Source of the DNA: Cranoglanis bouderius
Lineage: Eukaryota; Chordata; Actinopteri; Siluriformes; Cranoglanididae
Direction: 5' to 3'
Assembly (NCBI GenBank): GCA_023630585.1
Contig: CM042565.1
Coordinates: forward strand, 1,844,013-1,908,012
DNA: 64,000 nt
The translations under genes were made by a program, and so were the position numbers. Numbering within the stretch: position 1 is the stretch's first letter; the number at the start of each line of letters is the position of its first letter. Below are positions 1 to 11,092 of the stretch, one piece after another. The notes beneath the pieces are model-generated. The model was not told where the DNA came from. It did not search any database and saw only the letters and a list, made by a program, of their open reading frames with translations.

Positions 1-258
1 TTCTCATCTCGGGTACTATTTAGGACGGATAGTATGTCAACTAGAACGTAGGGATCATTTCCGCTAGGAAGAATCGCCCGGTGGGCAGCGCACCTGAGCA
101 GAGCCTGCCCTTTTCCTATTGGCCCACGTGATACCTCGTCTACCTGTTGTGCGCAGTGGAGTTTGGTTCGAGTAGTTGTAATTTTATTCACACAAAAGGC
201 TAGAAATTAAATAATTTAATCAGCTGTTTATATATATATCTGGGTAAAACTCTACATA
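1..258 (+). promoter_or_regulatory. Upstream region of the MHC class I locus
   Basis: No open frame is convincing here. A run of alternating T and A (about 228-240) lies just upstream of the start codon at 259. It is too close to the ATG to be an ordinary TATA box unless the leader is very short. A CACGTG E-box is visible near 126-131. I could not identify an interferon-response element by eye. The label as promoter rests only on position. Confidence 0.35.
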
Positions 259-3200
259 ATGGGCTGCGCTAACGCTTTAAGGCTTTTTATCATGATTGGT
301 TTTTTTGGAGTGTCGGCAGGTGAGTACGATGGTTTTCCTATCAACTCCATTACAACAACTGATACACGTGTACAGCCGTGGCCAAAAGTTTTGAGAATGA
401 CACAAATATGAATTTTGACAAAGTCTACTGCTTCAGTTTTTATGATGGCAATTTGCATATACTCCAGAATGTTATGAAGAGTGATCAGATGAATTGCAAT
501 TAATTTCAAAGTCCCTCTTTGCCATGAAAATGAACTTAATCCCAAAAAAAGTGTCCACTGCATTTCAGCCCTTCCACAAAAGGACCAGCTGACATCATGT
601 CAGTGATTCTCTCGTTAACACAGGTGAGAGTGTTAACGAGGACAAGGCTGGAGATCACTCTGTCATGCTGATTGAGTTAGAATAACAGACTGGAAGCTTT
701 AAAAGGAGGGTGGTGCTTGAAATTATTGTTCTTCCTCTGTTAACTATGGTTACCTGCAAGGAAACACGTGCAGCCATCATTGCTTTGCACTAAAAGGGAT
801 TCACAGGCAAGGATATTGCTGCTAGTAAGATTGCACCTAAATCAACCATTTATCGGATCATCAAGACCTTCAAGGAGAGAGGTTCAACTGTTGTGAAGAA
901 GGCTTCAGGGCACCCAAGAAAGTCCAGCAAGCGCCAGGACCGTCTCCTAAAGTTGATTCAGCTGCGGGATCGGGGCACCACCAGTGCAGAGCTTGCTCAG
1001 GAATGGCAGCAGGCAGGTGCGAGTGCGTCTGCACGCACAGTAAGGTGAAGACTTTTGGAGGATGGCCTGGTGTCAAGAAGGGCAGCAAAGAAGCCACTTC
1101 TCTCCAGGAAAAACATCAGGGACAGACTGCTATTCTGCAAAAAGTACAGGGATTGGACTGCTGAGGACTGGGGTAATGTCATTTTCTCTGATGAATCCCC
1201 TTTCCGATTGTTTGGGGCATCTGGAAAAAAGCTTGTCTGGAGAAGAAAAGGTGAGCGCTACCATCAGTCCTGTGTCATGCCAACATTAAAGCATCCTGAG
1301 ACCACTCATGTGTGGGGTTGCTTCTCAGCCAAGGGAGTGGGCTCACTCACAGTTTTGCCTAAGAACACAGCCATGAATAAAGAATGGTACAAAAACATCC
1401 TCAGAGAGCAACTTCTCCCAACCATCCAAGAACAGTTTGGTGATGAACAATGCCTTTTCCAGCATGATGGGGCACCTTGCCACAAGGAAAAAGTGATAAC
1501 GAAGTGGCTCGGGGAAAAAAACATCGACATTTTGGGTCCATGGCCAGGAAACTCCCCAGACCTTAATCCCATTGAGAATTTGTGGTCAATCCTCAAGAGG
1601 CGGGTGGACAAACAAAAACCCACAAACTCTGACAAACTCCAAGCATTGATTATGCAGGAATGGGCTGCCATCAGTCAGGATGTGGCCCAGAAGTTGATTG
1701 ACAGCATGCCAGGGTGAATTGCAGAGGTCTTGAAAAAGAAGGGTCAACACTGCAAATATTGACTCTTTGCATAAACTTCATGTAATTGTCAATAAAAGCC
1801 ATTGACACTTATGAAATGCTTGTGATTATACTTCAGTAACAGTAACATCTGACAAAAAGATCTAAAAACACTGAAGCAGTAGACTTTGTGAAAATTAATA
1901 TTTGTGTCATTCTCAAAACTTTTGGCCACGGGTGTAGAGGAACTAAACCGGTTAAACTACTGGGGAAAGTGTGTTGCTAGGAGCATTGTAGATTTAGAGT
2001 GGAGTGATTTCTGCTGGAAAAGGAAATCAGCATCTCCATAAAGCTCGTCAGCAGATGGAAGCATGAAGTGCTTTAAAACCTCGTGGTAGACTGCTGCACT
2101 GACTCTTGACTTGAGTAAACACAGTGGACCAACACCACCAGATGACATGGCACCCCAAATCATCAGTGACTGTGGAAACTTCACACTACCTGGGGGGTGC
2201 TCTGGTAAGTCTCTACAGGCTGTGCACACCTGGATTTGGGCAGTTTCTTCCGTTATTCCTGGCAGATCCTCTCAAGTACAATCAGATTGGATGGAGAGCA
2301 TTTGTGAACTGCCATCTTAAAGTCTCTCTACAGATGTTCTATGAGGTTTAGTTCTGGGTTTTAGCTGGGCCAATCAAGGACATTCAGAGACTTATCCCAA
2401 AGCCCCTCCAGCATCCCTCCAACATTGCTCTGTGTTGCAAGATGACTGCATTCATTCTTCTCCCAGTTCTGGCCAGGCTCTCTGTCTCTGCCATTGAGGA
2501 GCACCTCAATAGCACTATGCTGCCAACACCATGCTTCATCATAGAGATGGTATTAGCCAGTTGATGAGCAGTACCTGGTTTTGAAAGGAAAAAAAGGACA
2601 GCACAGCGCTATGATGATCTCAAAACATTTTTATATATAAATAGGGCAAACAGCGTTTCGACTAGGGCTGGGCGATATGATGGAAATATCATATCACGAT
2701 ACTTTAGGACATTTCTACGATATATAATTTAGCTAACAAACTGTCTGCGAAACAAACAATGCACGTTAAACTGAGTTTGGCGATACTTTTCTTTAACGCC
2801 GACAAAGAAAACTAAGTTTAAAAATAAAAAAGTTAAATTATGTCAAATCAATGGCATCTGTTCAGTACCATTTAATTTATAATTATTTTAAAAATAATAA
2901 TAATACATCACCATACCAACGATATCTCAGAAAAGTGTATCGCGTAATCATTTATCACAATATCGATATTATATTGATACAGTATATCGCCCAGCCCTAG
3001 TTTCGACTGTGTCGGTCTTCATCAGGCAGTAAAAACATTAAGTATTTATTTATTTATTTTATGGAGTTTTTGTTGCTCGTTTGTTGTCTAGCCTGCTCTT
3101 TATTTTACAGACACACGCTCTCTGCAGTACCGCTACACTGTACTCACACCAGGAACACATTTCCCAGAGTTCACTGTGGTTGGTCTGCTGGATGGAGAAG

Positions 3201-4338
3201 AGTTTGAGTACTATAACAGCGACATCAGGAAGATGATTCCAAAAACGGATTGGATAGAGAAGAGTGTGCGTGAAAATTATTGGAAAAGTCATACACAGCG
3301 CATACAGGGTGTTGAGGAAGACTTCAAAAACCTTTTTTCTATAATAATGAATGAATTTAACCACAGTGAAGGTGAGAATGATCTCAGAGCTTTTATTTTT
3401 AAATGAAAATTTTTACACTTGACTTGATTGTGCGCTAGTTGTTCAAATCCTTTGGCACCATGAGCCACTATGGTATAATAGGACCACTGTGTTTTCTAAT
3501 GAAGGTCCAATTTCCTCAAATATAAACATAATGAATACAACAAACCAGGCAATCCAGGTGTGTCAGAAAGAACAACAGTGAAATTTACCTGGTGGAAAAA
3601 GCCAATTCACCAAGAAAAGTTACATAATCACAAAAAGGATTTAACCTTCTGTAACAGTTAGTGTCACAGAGCTTGTGTAGGTAAACTTTTTTTTACTCTT
3701 GCAAATTCACAAATCCTGAAAGAATCTCCAAAATATCTTGTAAAAATGTGTGAGATGTAAATGCTGTACTGAAATATTACCTTGTATGTATAGAGCACAT
3801 AGGAATGTGATTTGAGACTGAGCTTGTTCAGTCTGTTAGGGTCATGAATTTACAATGTTATACTGCCGCCACCACTGAAGTTGCTATTGCTGGTAGTTAC
3901 CTGAGTGTGATCTGTATGCATGAGGGAATGAGTTAATCTAGGGAAAAAAGCAGAGTATCAACACAGTGAAGTAGTACTGCATTATCAGTGAAATCTGTGT
4001 GTGTCTGCAGGAGTTCACACACTGCAGGTGATGTACGGCTGTGAGCTCGATGATGACGGCACCGTTAGCAGATACGAGCAGTACGGTTATGACGGAGAAA
4101 ATTTCATCAGTTTGGATCTGAAAACTGAAACCTGGACTGCAGCTAATGATAAAGCTATAACAATCAAAAACAAGTGGGATCCTGATGGTCGTTATGCTTC
4201 ATACCGGAAACACTACCTCGAGTACGATTGTATTAAGGCAATAAAGCAGTACATGTCTTATGACAGAGAGACTCTGGTGAGAAAAGGTAAAGTGTGTAAC
4301 AAACTGCATCTATCACTGAAAAAGCTGTGCACATTAAA

Positions 4339-4389
<51 letters not shown>

Positions 4390-4709
4390 TTAGAGCCTTT
4401 TTCCCCTGTCTTTTATGAAAACTCTGCAGTTTAAAAGCAAAATGTATGTAACATTATGTAACATAATGTATTCATGAGTAAAAAGACCCTGCATATTGGC
4501 TCAGCACATATTTATACAGAGACATGCCAAAACACACAAAAAAAAGTTTTTATTTCAGGTTGTTTTTAATGTTTCTATTATTATTCTCTGCAGATTTTCC
4601 CAAAGCGGCAGTGTTCCAGGATTACTCGTCTTCTCCAGAGGTGGTGCATCATTTTATTGATCTCATTTTATTGTTTATATTAAATTTCATATTTGAACAG
4701 CTTAATTAA
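259..4709 (+). CDS. MHC class I heavy chain, 5' half (signal, alpha1, alpha2, broken alpha3)
   Basis: Exons are 259-319 (20-residue hydrophobic signal peptide), 3111-3371 (alpha1, 87 codons), 4011-4286 (alpha2, 92 codons) and 4594-4646 (start of alpha3). All junctions are phase 1, as in class I genes. Alpha1 has the FPEFTVVGLLDGE core and ends with an NHS glycosylation sequon at the usual place. Alpha2 has the two cysteines of its disulfide (YGCELDDD and YDCIKA), the KW pair and tyrosines at the human 159 and 171 positions. Alpha3 matches the intact copy at 9012 up to GAGGTGGTG (4646). It then runs into unrelated sequence and stops at 4709, losing both Ig-fold cysteines. Such a product would be a soluble alpha1-alpha2 protein of about 240 residues. 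Alternatively the broken exon is skipped and alpha2 joins the downstream alpha3 in phase, giving a 339-residue full chain. The class I lineage (U, L or other) cannot be settled here. Confidence 0.85.
373..1934 (+). mobile_element. Tc1-like DNA transposon, copy 1 (inactive)
   Basis: The element sits in intron 1 of the MHC gene, flanked by TA on both sides (371-372 and 1935-1936). The ends are inverted copies starting CAGCCGTGGCCAAAAG, with one mismatch near the right tip. The transposase reads left to right. It has an N-terminal helix-turn-helix part from about 745 and a catalytic part from 1055 to 1717, with FSDES, QHDGAPCH and NPIENLW as the DD34E residues. Reading is broken by stops near 793 (TAA), 1045 (TGA) and 1715 (TGA). 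The last two sit where the family has CGA, so they look like CpG decay. It is 1,562 bp, close to full Tc1 length. Confidence 0.93.
1950..2235 (-). mobile_element. Decayed Tc1-like transposase fragment
   Basis: On the minus strand the frame gives KFPQSLMIWGAMSSGG, then GPLCLLKS and HFMLPSADE. These match the central catalytic part of the element at 56387-57892. Both the N-terminal DNA-binding part and the final glutamate region are missing. It directly follows copy 1 of the other Tc1 family, so the intron took at least two insertions. Confidence 0.8.
2262..2586 (-). mobile_element. Decayed Tc1-like fragment of a third family
   Basis: No frame stays open. Phrases such as ATCAGATTGGATGGAGAGC, TGGGCCAATCAAGGACATTC and ATGCTGCCAACACCATGCTTC resemble the antisense strand of the common salmonid-type Tc1 transposase gene as I remember it. 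This is a recognition by eye of short words, so the family assignment is moderate. Confidence 0.6.
2655..3007. mobile_element. hAT-type MITE with perfect 8-bp target duplication
   Basis: The element runs from 2663 to 2999 (337 bp). It begins TAGGGCTGGGCGATAT and ends ATATCGCCCAGCCCTA, a terminal inverted repeat of 16 bases. It is bracketed by identical 8-bp copies of GTTTCGAC at 2655-2662 and 3000-3007. An 8-bp duplication is the mark of the hAT superfamily. The interior is AT-rich and holds no frame, so it depends on a transposase elsewhere. It lies in MHC intron 1, about 100 bp before the alpha1 exon. The intact duplication suggests fairly recent insertion. Confidence 0.93.
4347..4384. repeat. 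(AT)n microsatellite
   Basis: Nineteen AT units follow an A-run shortly after the first alpha2 exon of the MHC locus. Pure simple repeat. Confidence 0.98.
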
Positions 4710-4778
4710 AAATGTAGACACTGATATGAGAGTGTAGTGATGATGGATTTATATATGTAGATATATTACACACACACA

Positions 4779-5235
4779 ACCCCAATTCCAAAAAAGTTGG
4801 GACGCTGTGTAAAATGTAAATTAAAAACAGAATGCAATGATTTGCAAATCTCACAAACCCATATGTTATTCACAATAGGACACAGAAAACATCAAATGTT
4901 CAAACTGACTAAATGTACCATTTTAAGAAAAAAATAAGGTCATTTTGAATTTGGTGGCCGCAACACGTCTCAAAAGAGTTGGGACGGGGGCAACAAAAGG
5001 CTGGAAAAGTAAGTGTTACTAAAAAGAAACAGCTGGAGGTTAATTGGCAACAGGTCAGTAACATGACTGGGTATAAAAAGAGTATCTTAGAGAGGCAGAG
5101 GTTCACCAATCTGCGGAAAACTGTGTCTACAATTTGTGGAACAATTTCAGAATAATGTTCCTCAACGTAAAATTGTGAAGACTTTGAATATCTTATCATC
5201 TACAGTACATAATATCATCAAAAGATTCCGAGAAT
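4779..5235. mobile_element. Fragment of a common teleost DNA repeat
   Basis: It opens with CCCAATTCCAAAAAAGTTGG, then AATGCAATGATTTGCAAATC. This word order is seen at the ends of a widespread fish class II repeat. Only one end is present, and the right side fades out after about 5235. I cannot name the superfamily with certainty. It lies just past the point where the first MHC alpha3 exon breaks off. Confidence 0.6.
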
Positions 5236-6940
5236 CTGAATTTGAATAATTTAATTAAAACCAGCACTAACCACACAGCTACGAGATGGTTTCAGATGGA
5301 GAGACGAAAGTAAATACTGAAAGGAGTTAGAAGTTGCTGTGCGACTGTTCCAGACAAAAAACTTTCACAAGTAAAACATGACACTACACAACAATACCCC
5401 ACAACAAACCGGGTAGTTTTTTACCTGGTTTTACCCTGTAATCTTTGTTGAAGTTATTAATACACTGTTTAGACACAATGCCAGCAGACACTGACAGACA
5501 CAGGGCGTGTTAACAAGAAAAGGTAAAGGAAGATTATTTATGTAGCACAATTTGTATACAAAATGCTCATTCAGAATAAGAAACATCTGTAATGACATCT
5601 GTTTTCCCTGACTGAACATATTCAACTGGCATGTGTTGGACTGTGAAATGTAAATATTAAAACAAAGAATATGAGGTATATTCATATTTTGAATAGGTGT
5701 TGGTCTAAAAAATACACTCTTTATTGATTTAATGCAACATGTCTGGCTGGTAATCTATCTCAAATGATCTTAAAAGGTGTTCCAGTATTTCCAGATGCTA
5801 CGCAAATCCAAAACAATAAAAATGACCATGTTTTATTTCATTAGTGGTGTTCATTTTTCACCATCACTTTTTAGCCCATTAAAGCCAATGCTGGATTGTA
5901 TTGTAATTTCTAGTGCATGTTTCATCAATGTCACTGAAATTAGTTTTAAGTTGGTTACACCACCCCGCATCTAGGAAAAAAGTTTATGCTGTTTTGCAAA
6001 TCACACTTGTTTTTACCTATTCTGGTCATGCTGAGTTCAAATATGCCACTGAAAATTCCCTATCACGTACTGTTTTCCCACAAAATAAGAATGAAGTTTT
6101 TAATAATTTTGCTAAATTTATATTGCTTTCAGGGTTTTATTTAAATTGGTAGAAGCTGTGAAATTTCACTATTATTTATTAATTACAACAATAGACACAC
6201 AAAACATAACACTTGTTTACAACATGAACAGCAGACAAATAGTCTGTGAAATGTTTGTGAAAATCTCTAAATAAAGCTATTTCAAAAGACGAACATTATA
6301 ATAATATGCAGAGTCCTTAAGGAGTGAACTTCCTTTTGAGGGATTTTCTGGAATGGCAAAACACCCACAGATGTAACAGAAATCATCTGGGTTGTGCTCG
6401 CATTTCCGTCTTTCACTGGTCATTGTAAATCCTTGAAATCAGGAGTTTGTGTGCATGCAAGTGTGCCTTCATTCATATAAGGGCTAATCAGAGGAAAAGT
6501 GATAAATGTTGCTTACCTATTGTACATAAACACAGTGTTTCCTGTGTTGGCGGCAGTGTATCTGGCAATAGCTCTGACGTTTATGGTCCATCTTGGGCAA
6601 AAAAGCTCTACACTGGACATCAGGCTTTGTGAAAAATTGTGTTGTTCTAGAGCAAAACTAACAGCAAAATCTGGACTAATACTCTAAGTATTAGTAAGAA
6701 ACAACTACCAGATCCTATTCAGCAAATCTGATGCATGGCGGTGATTATTGTTGCTCTCAAAATGCACTAAATATTAAATTTAAATGCTAAGGTCATGTGT
6801 CCTAGCCCAGCCTCAGTATTAAAAAAAAAAATCCTGGCTATGGCCCTGGATACTAAACTTAATACTACAGGGTATCGGAGGTCGGTGAGTGATATCATCT
6901 CTCCTTACTACCAGTGTTTGTGTATTTGTTTGATTTGCTT
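5236..6940. other. No gene seen between the MHC half-loci
   Basis: AT-rich sequence with only short frames bounded by many stops. None has splice signals or a recognisable domain. It is part of the stretch between the broken alpha3 (4646) and the second alpha2 exon (8434). Confidence 0.6.
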
Positions 6941-6945
6941 TTAGA

Positions 6946-7140
6946 TCCATAGATCCACTGCACCACTAGAGGTCAGTAAAAGCACAGTTATTTCAGTGGA
7001 GGCAGAACCTGGAGATAGAGTCACTATTTGGTGCCACCGTGGCCTGTATCGTGCCAGTTACATCTTCTGGTTTAAACACATAAGTACCTCAGTGCCACTT
7101 CTTGTTGGGTGCAAACAGTTTATGTTATCTGGCCAAGTGC
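6946..7140 (+). pseudogene. Truncated immunoglobulin V-type exon
   Basis: After a pyrimidine tract and TTTTAG comes a frame reading VEAEPGDRVTIWCHRGLY, then SYIFWFKHISTSVPLLVGC. This is the N-terminal half of an Ig V domain of the kind found in fish innate immune receptors: the first cysteine (TIWC), the core tryptophan (FWFK) and the following strand are present. The frame soon leaves the family pattern, with no D-x-Y-x-C motif of the second cysteine. No leader, transmembrane or tail exon is near. It looks like a stray exon left by a duplication or rearrangement. The exact right border is unclear. Confidence 0.65.
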
Positions 7141-7995
7141 AGAGAGAACTATTCACTGTTTGGAACTATCGGTTGCCCCACGACACGCGTCACTTCCGCA
7201 TTCTCCGATTCCTACAGAAGTCTATGGGAGTGTCACAACTCTCTTTTTCACTGGCTCTGAAAAAGCCGTTAAGCGCTTTACTGTCATTGGCTAGTGAGAT
7301 TTGGCTCGACAGATCCCTGACCAGGCGTCAATTTTGGAGAGCGTTCTGGATGCGGTTAGTCAGTATATTATTTCATAATTAATATTTGAGTTTTGGGGAG
7401 TCTCATACCACTATTTATTTCGAGATGAGCTCTCAGGAGCGGCGGTGTCGTCATCATCAACGTCATCCTCCTCCTCCTCCTCCTCCTCCTCAACTGGACC
7501 CTTGAGCAGTCGAGCCAAATCTAAAGTAAAGCCCCACCCACACGTGAGGTTTGTGACAGATTGGCGAATGAAAGCTTAAACGAAAAAGTTTGAAAGCGTT
7601 ATCTCTACAAAACATTGTATTTGACTGATGAGCTTTTACAAGCCATAAAGCATTCATTAGCATGTGAAGGAAAATAACACCTACCAAAACTTTTCTTTTG
7701 TTCAATATAGAAAGCAAATTGGACAAACTAAGTGTTTGATATTCAATACTCAAACAGACTTTTGTTTTAAAAATGTATGGTTTTTGTATAAAATAATTGT
7801 GTACATTACCAAAGCAGATAGGATTTTCTATTCTCCAGCACAAGCAGGGATGAGCAGTTGTAGCTGACGGTCTGTGTGAGAGTAAATATTGTTTAATCGG
7901 AACTATTTAAACGTTCACTAGCCCGTTATAACGTTATAAAGACCGTTAACTGCTCAGTTCTGTGGTTAGTTAGCTCACTTGTAAGTGTCTCACAA
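7141..7995. other. No gene seen; CCT-rich run and long AT-rich tail
   Basis: The part 7143-7380 is GC-richer, with ATTGG words, and keeps a frame open from the V exon, but I recognise nothing in it. A (CTC)n run lies at about 7466-7490. The remainder is AT-rich with no domain. The next exon with homology is at 8434. Confidence 0.5.
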
Positions 7996-8001
7996 ATTAA
8001 T

Positions 8002-8155
8002 ACATTTACATTTACATTTATGGCATTTGGCAGATGCCCTTATCCAGAGCGACTTATTTTAATTTATACATCTGAGCAATTGAGGGTTAAGGGCCTTGCT
8101 CAAGGGCCCAACAGTGGCAGCTCGGCAGTGCTGGGATTTGAACTCACAATGTGAG
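8002..8155. repeat. L2-type LINE/SINE tail fragment
   Basis: Repeated ACATTT units lead into GGCATTTGGCAGATGCCC and TTATCCAGAGCGACTTA, then GGGTTAAGGGCCTTGCTC. This is the same tail as in the reverse-oriented LINE at 14499-15165 and the fragment at 12725. It is 5'-truncated and non-coding. Confidence 0.75.
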
Positions 8156-8433
8156 TTCACACAATGTGATGTTTTTCCTTTGCATTAAAACATGTGTGGG
8201 GATTTCAAATCAAGTTACTATCCACCTCCAAAACCCTAAAATTAAATAAGTAAATAATTAACATGCATACTAGGCATACTTTGGCAAGCCAGGTGTGTCA
8301 GAAATTAGACCAGTAAAATTTACCTGGTAGAAAAAAGGCAGGTACCTAAGTTGCATTTGGTAGATGGCTTTAATTTTTCTCACAGAGTGTAATGTGGGTG
8401 TGTTTCTGTCTACCTGTATGTCTGTCTCTGCAG

Positions 8434-8725
8434 GACTTCACACAGTGCAGTGGATGTACCACTGTGAGCTGGATGATGACAACACCACTAGAGGAAAGTG
8501 TCAGTATGGTTACGATGGAGAAGATCTCATGAGTCTAAATCTCACCTCTGGCACCTGGATTACATTTAACTTTACAGCTCATATCAAAAGCAAGTGGGAT
8601 CCTGAAGGGAGAAACGCTAAACTCTGGAAACACTTTCTGGAGAACAAATGTATCGACTTGCTAGAGGAGGTTGTGTCTTGTGGCAGAAAGACTCTAGAGA
8701 GGAAAGGTAAATTGTGTGATCTGTT

Positions 8726-8757
<32 letters not shown>

Positions 8758-10907
8758 TTCTTTACTGAACAATGTAACTTTTTTTTTCTTTGTTTTTCTA
8801 ATATTTCTACTGTAACGTTATGTATTAATGAGAGAAGGGCCCACTCAAAAGCCTTTTTAATGTGAAAGCATGTTTAAGTGAAACATGGCACGGTTAATTT
8901 AGTTTATAATATCTTTTTCAAATTATGCACAAACACATGCCAACACACAAAAAAAGGTTTTGAATTCAGGTTGTTTTTAATGTTTCTGTTACTCCCTTTT
9001 CATCTTTGCAGTTCGTCCCGAGGTGTCACTGTTCCAGAAACACTCGCCTTCTCCAGAGGTGGTGTGTCACGCTACAGGATTCTTCCCCAAAGCACTGAAT
9101 ATCACCTGGAGGAAGGACGGAGAGGACATGAATGAGGACGTGAAGCCGAATGAGGCGTTACCCAACCTGGATGGAACCTTCCAGAAGAGAAGAATTCTGA
9201 AAGTCCCAGCTGAGGAGCTGCAGAAACACACCTACACCTGCGTGATTCAGCACAGCAGCTTGGAGGAGGAGTTAGGGCTGCCTGTGAGAGGTCAGAGAAA
9301 CACCTTCCTATAAAACTACAGATTTACAGTGAAAGCTGATTTATTGCTGCAGCAGATAATAAAGACTCTGTGCTGATTTAACAGATGGAGGATCAGGTGG
9401 AGGATCAGATGGAGTACCGACTGTTGCTGTAGTCCTGTTTGTCGTTGGTCTTGTTGTCTCGGCTGTTGGATCTGTCTGCTGGAAGAACAACAACTCTGGT
9501 GAGAGCAAAAATGAACTGATCAGTCAAATGAAGATCAGTTACAGAACACAGTTTCTTTAATAACCGTCTGATTCGGTAATAATTTTTTTCATAATATTAA
9601 GAAAAGTGCATAACGTTTGGAAAATATGGAAGATTTGTAATGAACCTATTAAAGCAGAATACAGAAATATAAAATAATTGCAACATTAAAATATAAACTA
9701 CATAAAATAACTGGCAACTCGTATGCATTAAGACAGTTATTATTATCTGCAACACTATAAAGGTTTTAGTTTTAATTCTTTTTTTATTCTGATTCGCTGA
9801 GCCATGTTCGGAGCTGTTGTAAAATCCCGGATGTCTGCGCCCCTGTGACCTCATCACAGCAATCGATTTCAGGTCACATATCACTACACTCAAACTGTAC
9901 TGTATGGTTTTTTTAGCATTAGTGATAAATGTAAACACTATCTCTAACCATTCACACCAATACCAACAGCCAAATATCTCCTGCGCTGACAAAAAGATAT
10001 GAAAGTAGTAAATGTCTTGTACTGCTGCGCTACTAGACTGTTAATATTTTTTCTTATTCTAATTTGACATTAGAAAATCTAGACACCTAGTCCTGTCATA
10101 CTTGGCAGCTAACCTTTATATAACATCATTATATATTTTTAAATAAATACAAACATATAGTCAGAACACAATATTACAAAAAGGCGTTAAATAGTCGATT
10201 ATAAAAGATAAGGAAAAAACTATAATGTAACAATTCAAAAGGTATATTACTATAAAGTGCGTAAAAACTCTAACACTGCTGTAGCTGATTCACTCGTACC
10301 AGCACCTCACACACTGCCATGTCCGGGTCAATTCAAGTCCATGGTCCAGAGTGACATCACAGCAAATTTAAAGTGCAAAAAGAATACATTTTTCGTTTTA
10401 AAAAATTTAGTGCGGCATAAATTAGGCTAGCGGTGGTGTAGAGATGCAGGGTTTAATTTTCCCTCCCAAAAACATGCCAGTAGATGGACTAAGATAAAGT
10501 GCCTCCTCTAGGTGTGCAGGATGTGTGTGTCATGTCCTGTGATGGACTGCCGTCCCATATAGTGTCTACTTAAGACAAATATATTATATATGTTTTTAAA
10601 AATCCACAAAATACATATGTACAGCTTCCAATATTGTCATGTGGTGTTACATCACTCTCAGTTAGCAGTATCTCAAAAACCAAACCAACACGGAATAGTA
10701 TTTACTGCTGAAATTAACACAGTTTTATAAACATAATTTTTAACGTTCTTAGAAGTCGCATTCTTCCCTTACAAAACTACAAATACAAAATTGACAAATA
10801 AAATATTCAGTGCCTGAATTCATCAGCTGCCCTTAGACTTCCATTGAGTTTATAAAATGAGTTTGCTGTTCTTTTCAGATGTTACAGATACAGCAGGTGG
10901 AGATTAG
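8434..10907 (+). CDS. MHC class I heavy chain, 3' half (second alpha2, alpha3, TM, tail)
   Basis: Exons are 8434-8706 (alpha2, 91 codons), 9012-9290 (alpha3, 93 codons), 9385-9498 (connecting peptide and membrane span) and 10879-10907 (short tail, stop TAG at 10905). All start and end in phase 1. Alpha2 has its two cysteines (YHCELDDD, ENKCIDLL) and NLT and NFT glycosylation sequons. The human Y159 and Y171 equivalents are F and V, so it is unlikely to hold peptide in the classical way. Alpha3 has the Ig-fold cysteines in VVCHATGFFP and YTCVIQHS. The membrane exon has a Gly/Ser-rich stalk, then about 22 hydrophobic residues. No leader or alpha1 exon precedes it after 4709. It therefore either uses the exons at 259 and 3111 (same phase) or is a 5'-truncated second gene. 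Confidence 0.87.
8726..8752. repeat. (AC)n microsatellite
   Basis: Simple AC run about 20 bp after the donor of the second alpha2 exon, the same relative position as the AT run after the first alpha2 copy. Confidence 0.95.
10425..10570. repeat. Degenerate fragment of a common fish repeat
   Basis: Words such as TGTCCTGTGATGGACTGCCG and GGTGTGCAGGATG resemble a very abundant teleost interspersed repeat. It is short, has no clear borders and lies in the last intron of the MHC locus. Confidence 0.4.
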
Positions 10908-11092
10908 AATGTAATACAAAAGACTAAGTAGTGTTTTTTTGTTTTTTTTAATTAATTAATTTATTTTATTTAGTTTTTGTATTCTCACAATTGTGTGAGT
11001 AATGTAATGATATGACACTGTGCTGTTCTGTTCCACTGAGCTCATTGCTGTAGGAGATAATATGTGAGTGAATGAGTGTTCATACTGATGGT

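Noticed and set aside
1306..1671. 121-codon minus-strand ORF (and its twin at 41196-41561)
   Set aside because: It is the antisense of the Tc1 transposase catalytic region; present only because the sense frame is open.
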